Source: Acetobacterium wieringae
GTDB lineage: Bacteria > Bacillota > Clostridia > Eubacteriales > Eubacteriaceae
Length of the DNA: 64,000 nucleotides
Assembly: GCF_026646375.1 (NCBI RefSeq)
Contig: NZ_JAIPPU010000001.1
Location: forward strand, 62,001-126,000
Direction of reading: 5' to 3'
The notes under the pieces: generated by a model
Database searches by the model: none
The model's input: only the letters and a program-made list of their open reading frames with translations
Told to the model about the DNA's origin: nothing
Part shown: positions 14,824 through 22,638 of the stretch, in pieces
Layout of the letters: the number at the start of each line of letters is the position of its first letter
Position numbering within the stretch: position 1 is the stretch's first letter
Position numbers and translations under genes: made by a program

Positions 14824-16293
14824 ATGGCCATCGAAGGAATCAAATCCTATTATTCTGCTAATAAGGCAAAATATACAACAATCACTGAAGAAGAGTGCGA
14901 AGTAATTATCGAAGCAACTTTAGAAATTATGGAGACCGCAGAACAGATAATTGGGGAAAAAAGAACGCTGGAAATTTTGGAAAAAGCTGGTTGCCCAGTA
15001 AATGGAAAAAAGGTAACCATTCCCCGGGCGCTGGTTCTTAAAGCAATTGAAACAGCTCCCAGCTCGTTTACCCTGTATAACCGAAATGGGGAGCCGGCGA
15101 TGGAGATTGGCGGAACCAACAGTTATTTTGGTCTGGGCCCGACAAATCCCTATTTCTGTGATTTTGAGTCAGAAGAACGACGGACATCCGTCTCCGATGA
15201 TACAAAAAAATGCATGATCGTGGCAGATGCTTTGCCGAATATCGATTTTGTTATGTCATTGTCCGGTTCAAATGACGGGCCGGCAAATAATGCCGAAGTT
15301 ATGGAAATGAAGATGATGCTCCAGAATACAACCAAACCGATTATTGGCTGGGGAAATTCGCCTGAAGGAATCGCAGAGATCATTGAAATGTGCGGTGCAG
15401 TTGCCGGAAGTGTGGAAGCATTTAAGGAAAAGCCGTTTGTGGGAATTTACGTTGGAGATCCAGTGACCCCGTTAACGCATCCCAAAGATTCGTTGGAAAA
15501 GCTGTTGTATTGTTGCGAAAATAATATTCCCGCAATTTATCTTTCAGATTCCCAATTGGGAACATTAACCCCGGTTACCCTTGCCGGATCGGTTGTTGTC
15601 GGGCTGGCGGAAGTGCTTACCGGACTGGTAATCAGTCAGTTGGTCAATGAAGGCTGTATTTATGTGGGGGGAGTGATTAACCTCAGTGTGGACATGAAGC
15701 CCGTTAATGTTTGTTATGGCAGCCCGGAGTTTTGTCTGGGTAATGGTGCCTGCTATGATGTCCTTCATTACCTGAATCTTCCCATCTGGGGAACGGCTAA
15801 TATTACTGATTCTAAATTTGTGGATGAACAGGCGGCAATCGAAGGCTCGATGACCAGTCTGACCTCCTGTCTCAATGGTGCTCATCTGATTCATGATGCA
15901 GGCTTTATTGAAGGGGCGATGTCGGCAGCACTGGAACAGATTGTCATGAACAATGAGATTATCAGCTATGCCCGACGGGTCAGAGAAGGCATGGTGATTA
16001 ATGAAGAAACACTGGCTCTGGACTTAATCCGTAGCGTCGGTGCTGGGGGGACCTTTATTACAGAGATGCACACCCTGAAAAATTTCAGAAAAGTATGGGA
16101 ATCAACCTTGTTTGATCACACAATCTATGATCCAGCAATTAAACCGACCCGAATGTATCAACGGATGAAAGATCGGGTTGCCAGTATTCTAGCGACTCAT
16201 AAGCCTCAGCCGTTGGAACCGGAGACCATTGAAAAAATTGAAAAGATCTATCAGTCATCATTAGAACGCATCAGCAAAGGTAAGAAAAAATAA
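14824..16293 (+). CDS. MttB-family (non-pyrrolysine) methyltransferase 2
   Basis: A 489-residue MttB-family protein, more divergent than the other two here. The region that reads ANAECLAGLVI in paralogue 1 is VGLAEVLTGLVISQ, and LPIWGTANITDSKFVDEQA replaces LPTWG(T/F)xGC. It keeps the barrel length and has no internal TAG. Sharing an operon with a corrinoid gene and a BCCT transporter, it may demethylate a different substrate or a later intermediate (for example dimethyl- versus trimethyl-ammonium). That division of labour is inference. Confidence 0.9.
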   Translation: MAIEGIKSYYSANKAKYTTITEEECEVIIEATLEIMETAEQIIGEKRTLEILEKAGCPVNGKKVTIPRALVLKAIETAPSSFTLYNRNGEPAMEIGGTNSYFGLGPTNPYFCDFESEERRTSVSDDTKKCMIVADALPNIDFVMSLSGSNDGPANNAEVMEMKMMLQNTTKPIIGWGNSPEGIAEIIEMCGAVAGSVEAFKEKPFVGIYVGDPVTPLTHPKDSLEKLLYCCENNIPAIYLSDSQLGTLTPVTLAGSVVVGLAEVLTGLVISQLVNEGCIYVGGVINLSVDMKPVNVCYGSPEFCLGNGACYDVLHYLNLPIWGTANITDSKFVDEQAAIEGSMTSLTSCLNGAHLIHDAGFIEGAMSAALEQIVMNNEIISYARRVREGMVINEETLALDLIRSVGAGGTFITEMHTLKNFRKVWESTLFDHTIYDPAIKPTRMYQRMKDRVASILATHKPQPLEPETIEKIEKIYQSSLERISKGKKK

Positions 16294-16364
16294 AAAACAA
16301 AATCGAAATAATGCTCAAAACAGATAACGCACATTATCTTAAATAACTTATTAAGGAGAGTATT

Positions 16365-17969
16365 ATGAATTCGCAAGGAACAGAAAAAAAGAAAACAAAT
16401 CTTGTTTTTATTGTTTCACTTTTAATCACGCTGGCGATTGTAGCCTGGGGAGTTTTTGCACCAGAGAATTTTGAAACCGTTGGAAATCTGGCTTTTGGGA
16501 TTTTAACGGGACAGTTTGGCTGGTTTTATACGGCATCTGTCGCAGCATTTTTGCTATTCAGTCTCTGGATCGGGTTTTCCAAATATGGCACTATTCGATT
16601 GGGGTCTGATGATTCGAAACCGGAATACAGTACCACTTCCTGGTTTGCGATGCTGTTTTCGGCGGGGATGGGCATCGGACTGATTTTCTGGGGCGTGGCC
16701 GAGCCACTCAATCACTATTTGAGCCCATTGTATGTTGAACCCGGAACTGGAGCAGCAGCCGAGTTTGCCATTGAAAAATCATTTTTACACTGGGCACTGC
16801 ATCCCTGGGCCTGTTTTGCGGTAATGGCATTAGCCTTGGCATTTATGCAGTTTCGAAAAAATAAAAAAGGCCAAATCAGCAGTATTTTCATACCGCTTGT
16901 TGGTGAAGAGAAGGTTAATGGCTGGTTTGGTAAAACCATTGATGTATTGGCTATTTTTGCCACCGTTGCTGGGGTTGCCACTTCACTGGGGTTGGGCACC
17001 ATGCAGATTAATAGTGGCCTTAATTACCTGTTTGGGGTGCCGGAGTCAAAAACGGTTCAGATCGCGATTATTGTAATTGTAACCTGTTTGTTTATCCTCT
17101 CTGCCGTTTCCGGGATTGGTCGTGGCATTAAAATTCTTTCAAACACAAATATGGTTTTGGCCGGAGTGATTGTTGTCATTGCATTTTTGGTTGGACCAAA
17201 GGTTATGGCATTAGGTTTTTTTACTGAGGGAATTGGTAATTATTTCCAGAATATTATTGGACAGACCTTTGCCATAGGAGCCTTTGGTGAATCGGAATGG
17301 TATGGTGGATGGACCGTTTTCTACTGGGCATGGTGGATTGCCTGGGCACCATTTGTCGGTTCGTTTATTGCCAGAATTTCCAAAGGTCGAACAATTCGCG
17401 AGTTTGTGGCTGGTGTTTTACTGGTGCCATCCCTATTAACCTTCGTTTGGTTTTCTGTCTTTGGGAGCATGGGGATCAACCTGGGGCCAGAAATTGCCGC
17501 AGAAGCGATCAGTACAACGTCAACTGCATGCTTTGTCGTATTTAGCCACTATCCACTGGGAATCCTACTTTCGTTGATCACCCTTGTATTGGTTTGTACC
17601 TTCTTTATTACCTCGGCAGACTCCGCAACCTTTGTATTGGGTGTATTCAGCTCCGATGGAAATCTGGATCCTTCCAATAGGATTAAGGTAGTTTGGGGAT
17701 TGCTCGAGTCAGCGCTGGCATTGGTGTTATTGGTTGGAACCGAAAACGGCTTATCGATGTTGCAGAGCATTTCGATTGTTGGGGCCTTCCCATTTGCGTT
17801 TGTTATGATCGGGGCGATTTTTGCGCTGGTTAAGCTGGTGCGAACAGATTCCAGTTATGAGGAAGCTACTGAGAATGGAAGTGTTACAGATTTGAAAGAT
17901 CCGGGTCTACCCGAATTGGAGAGTGAATTAGCGAAACTGAATCAATCAATCGTAATCACAGAAGAATAG
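16365..17969 (+). CDS. BCCT-family betaine/carnitine/choline transporter
   Basis: A 534-residue transporter with 12 predicted membrane segments. The BCCT signature is clear: FSAGMGIGLIFWGVAEPL in the early segments and the tryptophan-rich WAWWIAWAPFVGSFIARIS around residue 325, then FFITSADSATFVLG. It would bring a quaternary ammonium compound into the cell with Na+ or H+, or exchange substrate for demethylated product. Its position as last gene of cassette 1 supports a zwitterionic betaine as substrate. AAGGAGAG precedes the ATG. Confidence 0.95.
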   Translation: MNSQGTEKKKTNLVFIVSLLITLAIVAWGVFAPENFETVGNLAFGILTGQFGWFYTASVAAFLLFSLWIGFSKYGTIRLGSDDSKPEYSTTSWFAMLFSAGMGIGLIFWGVAEPLNHYLSPLYVEPGTGAAAEFAIEKSFLHWALHPWACFAVMALALAFMQFRKNKKGQISSIFIPLVGEEKVNGWFGKTIDVLAIFATVAGVATSLGLGTMQINSGLNYLFGVPESKTVQIAIIVIVTCLFILSAVSGIGRGIKILSNTNMVLAGVIVVIAFLVGPKVMALGFFTEGIGNYFQNIIGQTFAIGAFGESEWYGGWTVFYWAWWIAWAPFVGSFIARISKGRTIREFVAGVLLVPSLLTFVWFSVFGSMGINLGPEIAAEAISTTSTACFVVFSHYPLGILLSLITLVLVCTFFITSADSATFVLGVFSSDGNLDPSNRIKVVWGLLESALALVLLVGTENGLSMLQSISIVGAFPFAFVMIGAIFALVKLVRTDSSYEEATENGSVTDLKDPGLPELESELAKLNQSIVITEE

Positions 17970-17998
17970 AATACAAAATAGCGCATTATTTCGATTTG

Positions 17999-18034
17999 CA
18001 AAAGTCCAGGATTCCTGGGCTTTTGTGGCGTTTT
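17999..18034 (+). terminator. Probable terminator after the BCCT gene
   Basis: CAAAAGTCCAGG (17999-18010) pairs with CCTGGGCTTTTG (18014-18025) with a near-perfect 12-base stem and a tight loop. The following tract is interrupted (TGGCGTTTT), so efficiency may be partial. Confidence 0.6.
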
Positions 18035-18055
18035 AAAATTCAGTGATATTAACAA

Positions 18056-18080
18056 AAAAAGTTTCGTTTAAATATAATTA
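18056..18080 (+). promoter_or_regulatory. Far-upstream element shared by both cassettes, copy B
   Basis: Matches the element at 12006-12031 except for one T. Here it includes GTTTCGT (18061-18067), the exact reverse complement of the operator core ACGAAAC. It lies 136 bases upstream of the -35 box. Confidence 0.6.
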
Positions 18081-18153
18081 CGCATAAAAATTTCGAAATA
18101 CAACCTTTTTGATCAAAAAATTATAGGATTGCATACAAAAAACGAACACTCTA

Positions 18154-18193
18154 AAGAAACAAGAGCCAGTGAATATTTCCTATAACGAAACTA
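18154..18193 (+). promoter_or_regulatory. Operator sites before promoter B
   Basis: ACGAAACTA at 18185-18193 starts 16 bases before the -35 box, the same spacing as at promoter A. A weaker copy AAGAAACAA (18154-18162, 7 of 9 bases) lies exactly 31 bases upstream, again as at promoter A. Confidence 0.6.
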
Positions 18194-18200
18194 AACCGAT

Positions 18201-18229
18201 TTGACCCAATGTCTGTAAATATGTAAAAT
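18201..18229 (+). promoter_or_regulatory. Promoter B of the second corrinoid/MttB cassette
   Basis: TTGACC (18201-18206), a 17-base spacer and TAAAAT (18224-18229). The start site near 18236 gives a 130-base leader with one terminator hairpin. Confidence 0.78.
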
Positions 18230-18268
18230 AATACCAACTTAATAAGTTATTCCAAGCTATTTGGAAAA

Positions 18269-18316
18269 GACAAAGAAGTCTGAATTCAACGATTTGTTGG
18301 GTCGACTTCTTTTTTA
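18269..18316 (+). terminator. Leader terminator B (attenuator-like)
   Basis: AAGAAGTC (18273-18280) pairs with GACTTCTT (18304-18311), with an inner CAAC/GTTG stem and a T-run to 18316. It begins with GACAAAGAAGTC (18269-18280), the motif shared with leader terminators A1 and A2. It must be read through to express the second cassette. Confidence 0.78.
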
Positions 18317-18367
18317 TTGATCACATGCTTAAAATTAAAAAACTCACACAAGTAAAAGGAGAAAAAC

Positions 18368-19006
18368 ATGTCAAAAATCACAGAGTTAGCTGTAGTAGTC
18401 GAAGAAGGAAGAATTGACGATGTCGTCGCAGCCGTAGAGGCTGCATTGGAAGAAGGAAATGCGCCAATGGACATTTTAAATGCCGGATTGATTGATCCCA
18501 TTAATGTACTGGGTGAAAAATTCCGACTGGGCGAGGTTTATGTACCCGAGCTGTTGATTTCATCAAAGGCGATGAAAATGGGTGTTGATCGGATTAAACC
18601 GCTGCTGGCAGCTGGAGATGTAAAAGTATTGGGAAAAGCCGTCTTCTGCACCGTGGAAGGTGATATGCATGATATCGGCAAAAACCTGGTCGTGCTGCTG
18701 CTTGAAAGTGCCGGTTTTGAAGTCATTGATTTGGGTATGGATGTGGAACCAGATGATATTGTCGAAGCGATTCAGGAAAATGATGATGTTCAGATCCTGG
18801 GAATGTCGGCGATGTTGACAACAACCATGTATGCCATGAAAGAAACGATTGAAGCACTGGAAGAAGCCGGACTTCGGGACCGGGTCAAGGTTTTAATCGG
18901 CGGTGCGCCAGTTAATCAGATCTTTGCTGACCAGATTGGGGCAGACGGGTATACCACCAATGCACCATCAGCCGTTGAGTTGTGTAAAAAACTCGTGGTT
19001 GCGTAA
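18368..19006 (+). CDS. Corrinoid protein for MttB-type methyltransferase, copy 2
   Basis: Encodes the same 212-residue corrinoid carrier as the gene at 12617 (cap domain, then B12 domain with GDMHDIGKNLV and axial His101). The first 476 bases of the two genes are identical. The last ~160 bases differ at about 15 sites, all silent, including a different stop codon (TAA here, TAG in copy 1). This pattern indicates gene conversion or a very recent partial duplication under strong selection to keep the protein unchanged. It serves the MttB encoded 30 bases downstream. Confidence 0.95.
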   Translation: MSKITELAVVVEEGRIDDVVAAVEAALEEGNAPMDILNAGLIDPINVLGEKFRLGEVYVPELLISSKAMKMGVDRIKPLLAAGDVKVLGKAVFCTVEGDMHDIGKNLVVLLLESAGFEVIDLGMDVEPDDIVEAIQENDDVQILGMSAMLTTTMYAMKETIEALEEAGLRDRVKVLIGGAPVNQIFADQIGADGYTTNAPSAVELCKKLVVA

Positions 19007-19036
19007 GAATTTAGAGATAGAGAAGAAAGGACTAAT

Positions 19037-20506
19037 ATGGATCGTTCAAATTACAATAATGTATTAAAATGCGGCTCACCTCTTCGTTTTTTAAATGAAG
19101 ATGAAATGAAAGAAATTCATACTTCCACACTTGAAATTTTGCAGGAAGTGGGTAGCGTCATCCAGCATGAAGGTGCCCGGGAGATGCTTAAAAAAGCCGG
19201 TTGTACGGTAAAAGGAAAAACTGTTTATTTTCCTCATGGCCTGGTTGAATGGGCGATAAAACAGGCACCCTCACATATTCATGTTTATGACCGGGATGGC
19301 GATGTAGCCATGGATCTCGGCGGCAGAAAAGCGTACTTTGGCACCGGCTCAGACTGTCCGACATTACTGGATGTTTACACCGGAGAACATCGAAACTTCA
19401 CCACCAAAGACATGGAAGATGGTGCAAAAATTATTGATGCCCTGCCACAAATGGACTTTTTAATGTGTTGCGGGCTGATGTACGATTACCCGGTGACTTC
19501 TTATGAACATGAATATTCAATCATGGTTCGTAATTCGACAAAACCACAAGTTGTTACGGCTGCAGATCGTGAATCGATCAGCAATATCACAAAAATGGCT
19601 GTGGCAATTCGTGGTAGCATGGAAGAACTAGCCAGAAAACCATTGTTTTTAATGTATAATGAACCGAACTCACCATTGATTCACACCTTTGAAGCGGTGG
19701 ATAAACTGATCTATTGCTCAGAAAATCAGATTCCGACCAACTATTCGCCTTGTATGATGCCAGGTGCAACCGGACCAATTACCAATGCCGGTGCGTTGAT
19801 TCAGGGAAATGCCGAATGTCTGGCTGGACTGGTTATCCATCAGTTAGCTCACCCCGGTTCTCCGATCGTATTTGGTGGGGGCATGTATAACATGGATTTA
19901 AAATGTATGCAGCCTACCTATTGTTCCCCAGAAGCAATTGTTAACAACATTACCTTAGCTCAGATTGCCCGCGATTTATATGAATTGCCAACATGGGGCT
20001 TCACGGGTTGTTCAGGAAGTAAAGTGTTTGATGCGCAGGCGACAATGGAAGCATCTGAATTTATTTTCTCAATTGGTTATGCCGGGGTTAACTTAAATCA
20101 TGATGTTGGGTACTTAAACTATGGATTAACCTTCTCGTTTGAATTACTGGTATCCTGTAACGAAACCATCAGCCAGATGCGTCGAATTTTCGATGGGGTA
20201 CAGATGGATAAAGATCATATGGCAATGGATATCATTAAAGCAGTTGGGCCAAAAGGACATTATTTAAGTGAACCACACACCCTGAAATACAATAAAGAAA
20301 TGTGGAAACCGGATCTGACTGATCGTGCTGATTTCGAAGGTTGGAAAAATGCTGGCGCAACTACATATGAACAACGCGTAAAAGCACGTACGATCGATAT
20401 TATTGAAAATTATGTTCCAAAAGCGTTAACACCAGAACAAGATGCAGCGATTGATGCCATTTTAGCGGAAGTCGATGCAGCAGCAGAACAAAAAACAAAA
20501 AAATAA
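19037..20506 (+). CDS. MttB-family (non-pyrrolysine) methyltransferase 3
   Basis: A 489-residue MttB-family protein, by eye closest to paralogue 1 (shared LVEWAIKQAPS, SYEHEYSIMVRNSTKPQVV, GNAECLAGLVIHQ, LPTWGFTGCSGSK). There is no internal amber codon. It forms a two-gene cassette with the second corrinoid gene and its own regulated promoter. Because both cassettes use an identical corrinoid protein, the three MttB enzymes probably feed one common methyl acceptor from different substrates. Confidence 0.92.
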   Translation: MDRSNYNNVLKCGSPLRFLNEDEMKEIHTSTLEILQEVGSVIQHEGAREMLKKAGCTVKGKTVYFPHGLVEWAIKQAPSHIHVYDRDGDVAMDLGGRKAYFGTGSDCPTLLDVYTGEHRNFTTKDMEDGAKIIDALPQMDFLMCCGLMYDYPVTSYEHEYSIMVRNSTKPQVVTAADRESISNITKMAVAIRGSMEELARKPLFLMYNEPNSPLIHTFEAVDKLIYCSENQIPTNYSPCMMPGATGPITNAGALIQGNAECLAGLVIHQLAHPGSPIVFGGGMYNMDLKCMQPTYCSPEAIVNNITLAQIARDLYELPTWGFTGCSGSKVFDAQATMEASEFIFSIGYAGVNLNHDVGYLNYGLTFSFELLVSCNETISQMRRIFDGVQMDKDHMAMDIIKAVGPKGHYLSEPHTLKYNKEMWKPDLTDRADFEGWKNAGATTYEQRVKARTIDIIENYVPKALTPEQDAAIDAILAEVDAAAEQKTKK

Positions 20507-20522
20507 TATAAAAAACCACACC

Positions 20523-20569
20523 AAAAAACCGGTACAACGGCGTGCCTCATCATCGTACCGGTTTTTTTT
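20523..20569 (+). terminator. Strong rho-independent terminator after MttB 3
   Basis: AAAAAACCGGTAC (20523-20535) pairs with GTACCGGTTTTTT (20555-20567) followed by more T. Only 27 bases separate it from the next start codon, so the downstream genes depend on read-through or an unseen promoter inside the stem region. Confidence 0.88.
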
Positions 20570-20596
20570 GCGCAGATTTAAGAAAAGGACAGAGAA

Positions 20597-22600
20597 ATGA
20601 AAATTGGAATTGGAATTGATACTGGCGGCACCTGTACCGATGTTGTTGCTTATAATTTTGAGAACGAATCGATTATCGCCTATGGAAAAACCTTAACGAC
20701 CAAAGAAGACTTGTCAATCGGAATCGGAAAAGCACTGGATAAATTACCGCGGGAGTGTGTTGAACAGGCGGAAGTCATTGCTTTATCAACAACCCTGGCC
20801 ACCAATGCCTGTGTCGAAAATAAGGGTGGACGAGCGAAACTGGTATTATTTGGTATTGAAAAAGAGACGGTATCAAAGGTCGGTGAGAATTATGGCTTGA
20901 CGATGGATGATAGTCTTTACTTCATAGGAAGTAAAACCAAACCAACCGGAAAGATTGTCGAAGCACCGGATTGGGATGCGTTTGAAGAAAAACTGAATGA
21001 AAATTTCGAATCCTGCGATGCAGTGGGCATTGTGGAAATGTATGCCAAAAAAACAGGTGCCCAGTTTGAAAAAAAAGCACACAAGATGATAAAGGACAGC
21101 TTGAATATTCCTTCAGTCTGCGGTTATGAACTATTCTCCGAAAACAATATTGTCAAGCGGGGCGCAAGTGCGATGTTAAACGCGCGCCTTATTCCAGTGA
21201 TTGAAGAATTTCTAAGCTCTGTGGAAAAAGCGCTGGCAGAGCGAAAAATTGAAGCGCCGTTTGTGATTGTTCGCAGCGATGGCAGTCTGATGACTGAAAA
21301 ATTCACAGCGACTCGGCCGGTTGAAACCCTTCTATGTGGACCGGTTGCCAGTGTAATGGGAGCTGTCCAGCTTTCCCGGGAAGAAAATGCGATGATCATC
21401 GATATGGGGGGAACCACAACGGATATTGCTTTTGTCAAAGAAGGGACACCCCAGCGCGTTAAAACGGGGGTGCGAATTGGTAAATGGGATACCTTTGTCA
21501 AAGGTCTCTTTGTCGATACCTTTGGTTTGGGCGGTGACAGTGGTGTCATTATCAATGATGGTAAACTGATGCTGGAAAACGAAAAAGTGATGCCGCTATG
21601 CATCGCAGCCAAAAAGTATCCGGAGTTGGTCAATTATTTGGATAAGGAAAACCAAAGCCGAGCCCTTCATCGGAATCAGCAAAAAGATATTTATCTGGGG
21701 CTAAAAGACATCAGCGAACGTTCTGGATACTCACATCAGGAAAAAGAAATTGCAGCAAATCTGTACCACAATCCCATGAGTCTGGCAGCTTTAGGCAAGA
21801 AAATGGAGACGATCATTCTTCTTTCTCAAATCGAGCGGATGGTCAGAGAAGGGGTTTTAATACGATGTGGGGTGACCCCTACTGATGTGATGCATATCCG
21901 GGGCGATTTTGAAAAATATAATCGCGATGCAGCCCAGTATGGCGTCAATATCATGGCTCGGACACTGGGTTTCACGCCAGATGACTTGTGTGAAGCGATC
22001 TATGATGCAGTTAAGCAAAAACTATATTTTAATATCGTACGAATCATGATTGAAGATGCGTTCCCTGAGATCAGAGAAACGGGTTTGGGAACGCAGCTTG
22101 AAAGCATTATTCATAATAACTACACCCGGGCAAAAGAAGGCGGCGGTCATACGGAATTCTTTGGTTGCCGCATATCCACCCCGTCAGCCCTTATTGGTGT
22201 CGGCGCACCCACCCATATTTTCCTGGAAGACGTGGCCGAAATGTTGGGAACCAAGGCATATGCTTCGGAACATTCAAAGGTAGCCAATGCCCTGGGGGCG
22301 ATCATTGGTAAGGTCAGTGCAATGGTCAATATTGACTTGTCATATAATCAGGAGACCGATGATTATGTGGTATATGGCGGAGGGGAACGACAATTCTTTA
22401 AAGACCTGGAACAGGGAAAAGCTTTTGCCAGGGCGCTGGCTGAAGAAAAGGCCAGGGAAGAAGCATTGAACCGCGGTGCAGACGAAAATCTGACACTGCA
22501 TAGTAAAGATGAAGAAATGGTGGCAGAAACTGAATTCGGGTCCCTGTATATGGGCTATAAAGTAAGTGCTACAGCAAGTGGTAATCTAAAACTGCGATAA
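20597..22600 (+). CDS. Hydantoinase/oxoprolinase-family ATPase-like protein
   Basis: A 667-residue protein of the HyuA/oxoprolinase family (ASKHA fold). The N-terminus IGIDTGGTCTDVVAY is the phosphate-1 loop, with LSTTLATNACVENKGGRAKL after it, and a second ATP-binding element MIIDMGGTTTDIAFVKEG lies near residue 275. Residues from about 370 on are a less familiar helical domain. Proteins of this family appear in several corrinoid methyltransferase loci, where ATP-driven activation of a corrinoid protein or a cyclic amide substrate has been suggested. I cannot distinguish these. It is followed closely by the UroD-type methyltransferase gene. Confidence 0.8.
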   Translation: MKIGIGIDTGGTCTDVVAYNFENESIIAYGKTLTTKEDLSIGIGKALDKLPRECVEQAEVIALSTTLATNACVENKGGRAKLVLFGIEKETVSKVGENYGLTMDDSLYFIGSKTKPTGKIVEAPDWDAFEEKLNENFESCDAVGIVEMYAKKTGAQFEKKAHKMIKDSLNIPSVCGYELFSENNIVKRGASAMLNARLIPVIEEFLSSVEKALAERKIEAPFVIVRSDGSLMTEKFTATRPVETLLCGPVASVMGAVQLSREENAMIIDMGGTTTDIAFVKEGTPQRVKTGVRIGKWDTFVKGLFVDTFGLGGDSGVIINDGKLMLENEKVMPLCIAAKKYPELVNYLDKENQSRALHRNQQKDIYLGLKDISERSGYSHQEKEIAANLYHNPMSLAALGKKMETIILLSQIERMVREGVLIRCGVTPTDVMHIRGDFEKYNRDAAQYGVNIMARTLGFTPDDLCEAIYDAVKQKLYFNIVRIMIEDAFPEIRETGLGTQLESIIHNNYTRAKEGGGHTEFFGCRISTPSALIGVGAPTHIFLEDVAEMLGTKAYASEHSKVANALGAIIGKVSAMVNIDLSYNQETDDYVVYGGGERQFFKDLEQGKAFARALAEEKAREEALNRGADENLTLHSKDEEMVAETEFGSLYMGYKVSATASGNLKLR

Positions 22601-22638
22601 TAATTTTTAAATCAGCGAATAGCTAAATGGAGGAAAAA

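Noticed and set aside
12617-19006. Corrinoid gene duplication as a mobile-element or assembly artefact
   Set aside because: The flanks differ, the 3' ends carry silent differences and each copy leads into a different MttB gene; no terminal repeats or transposase are present. Assembly error cannot be fully excluded without reads.
13288-20506. Possible pyrrolysine-containing MttB genes
   Set aside because: All three frames run full length with no in-frame TAG, and no pyl genes are in the window, so these are non-pyrrolysine homologues.
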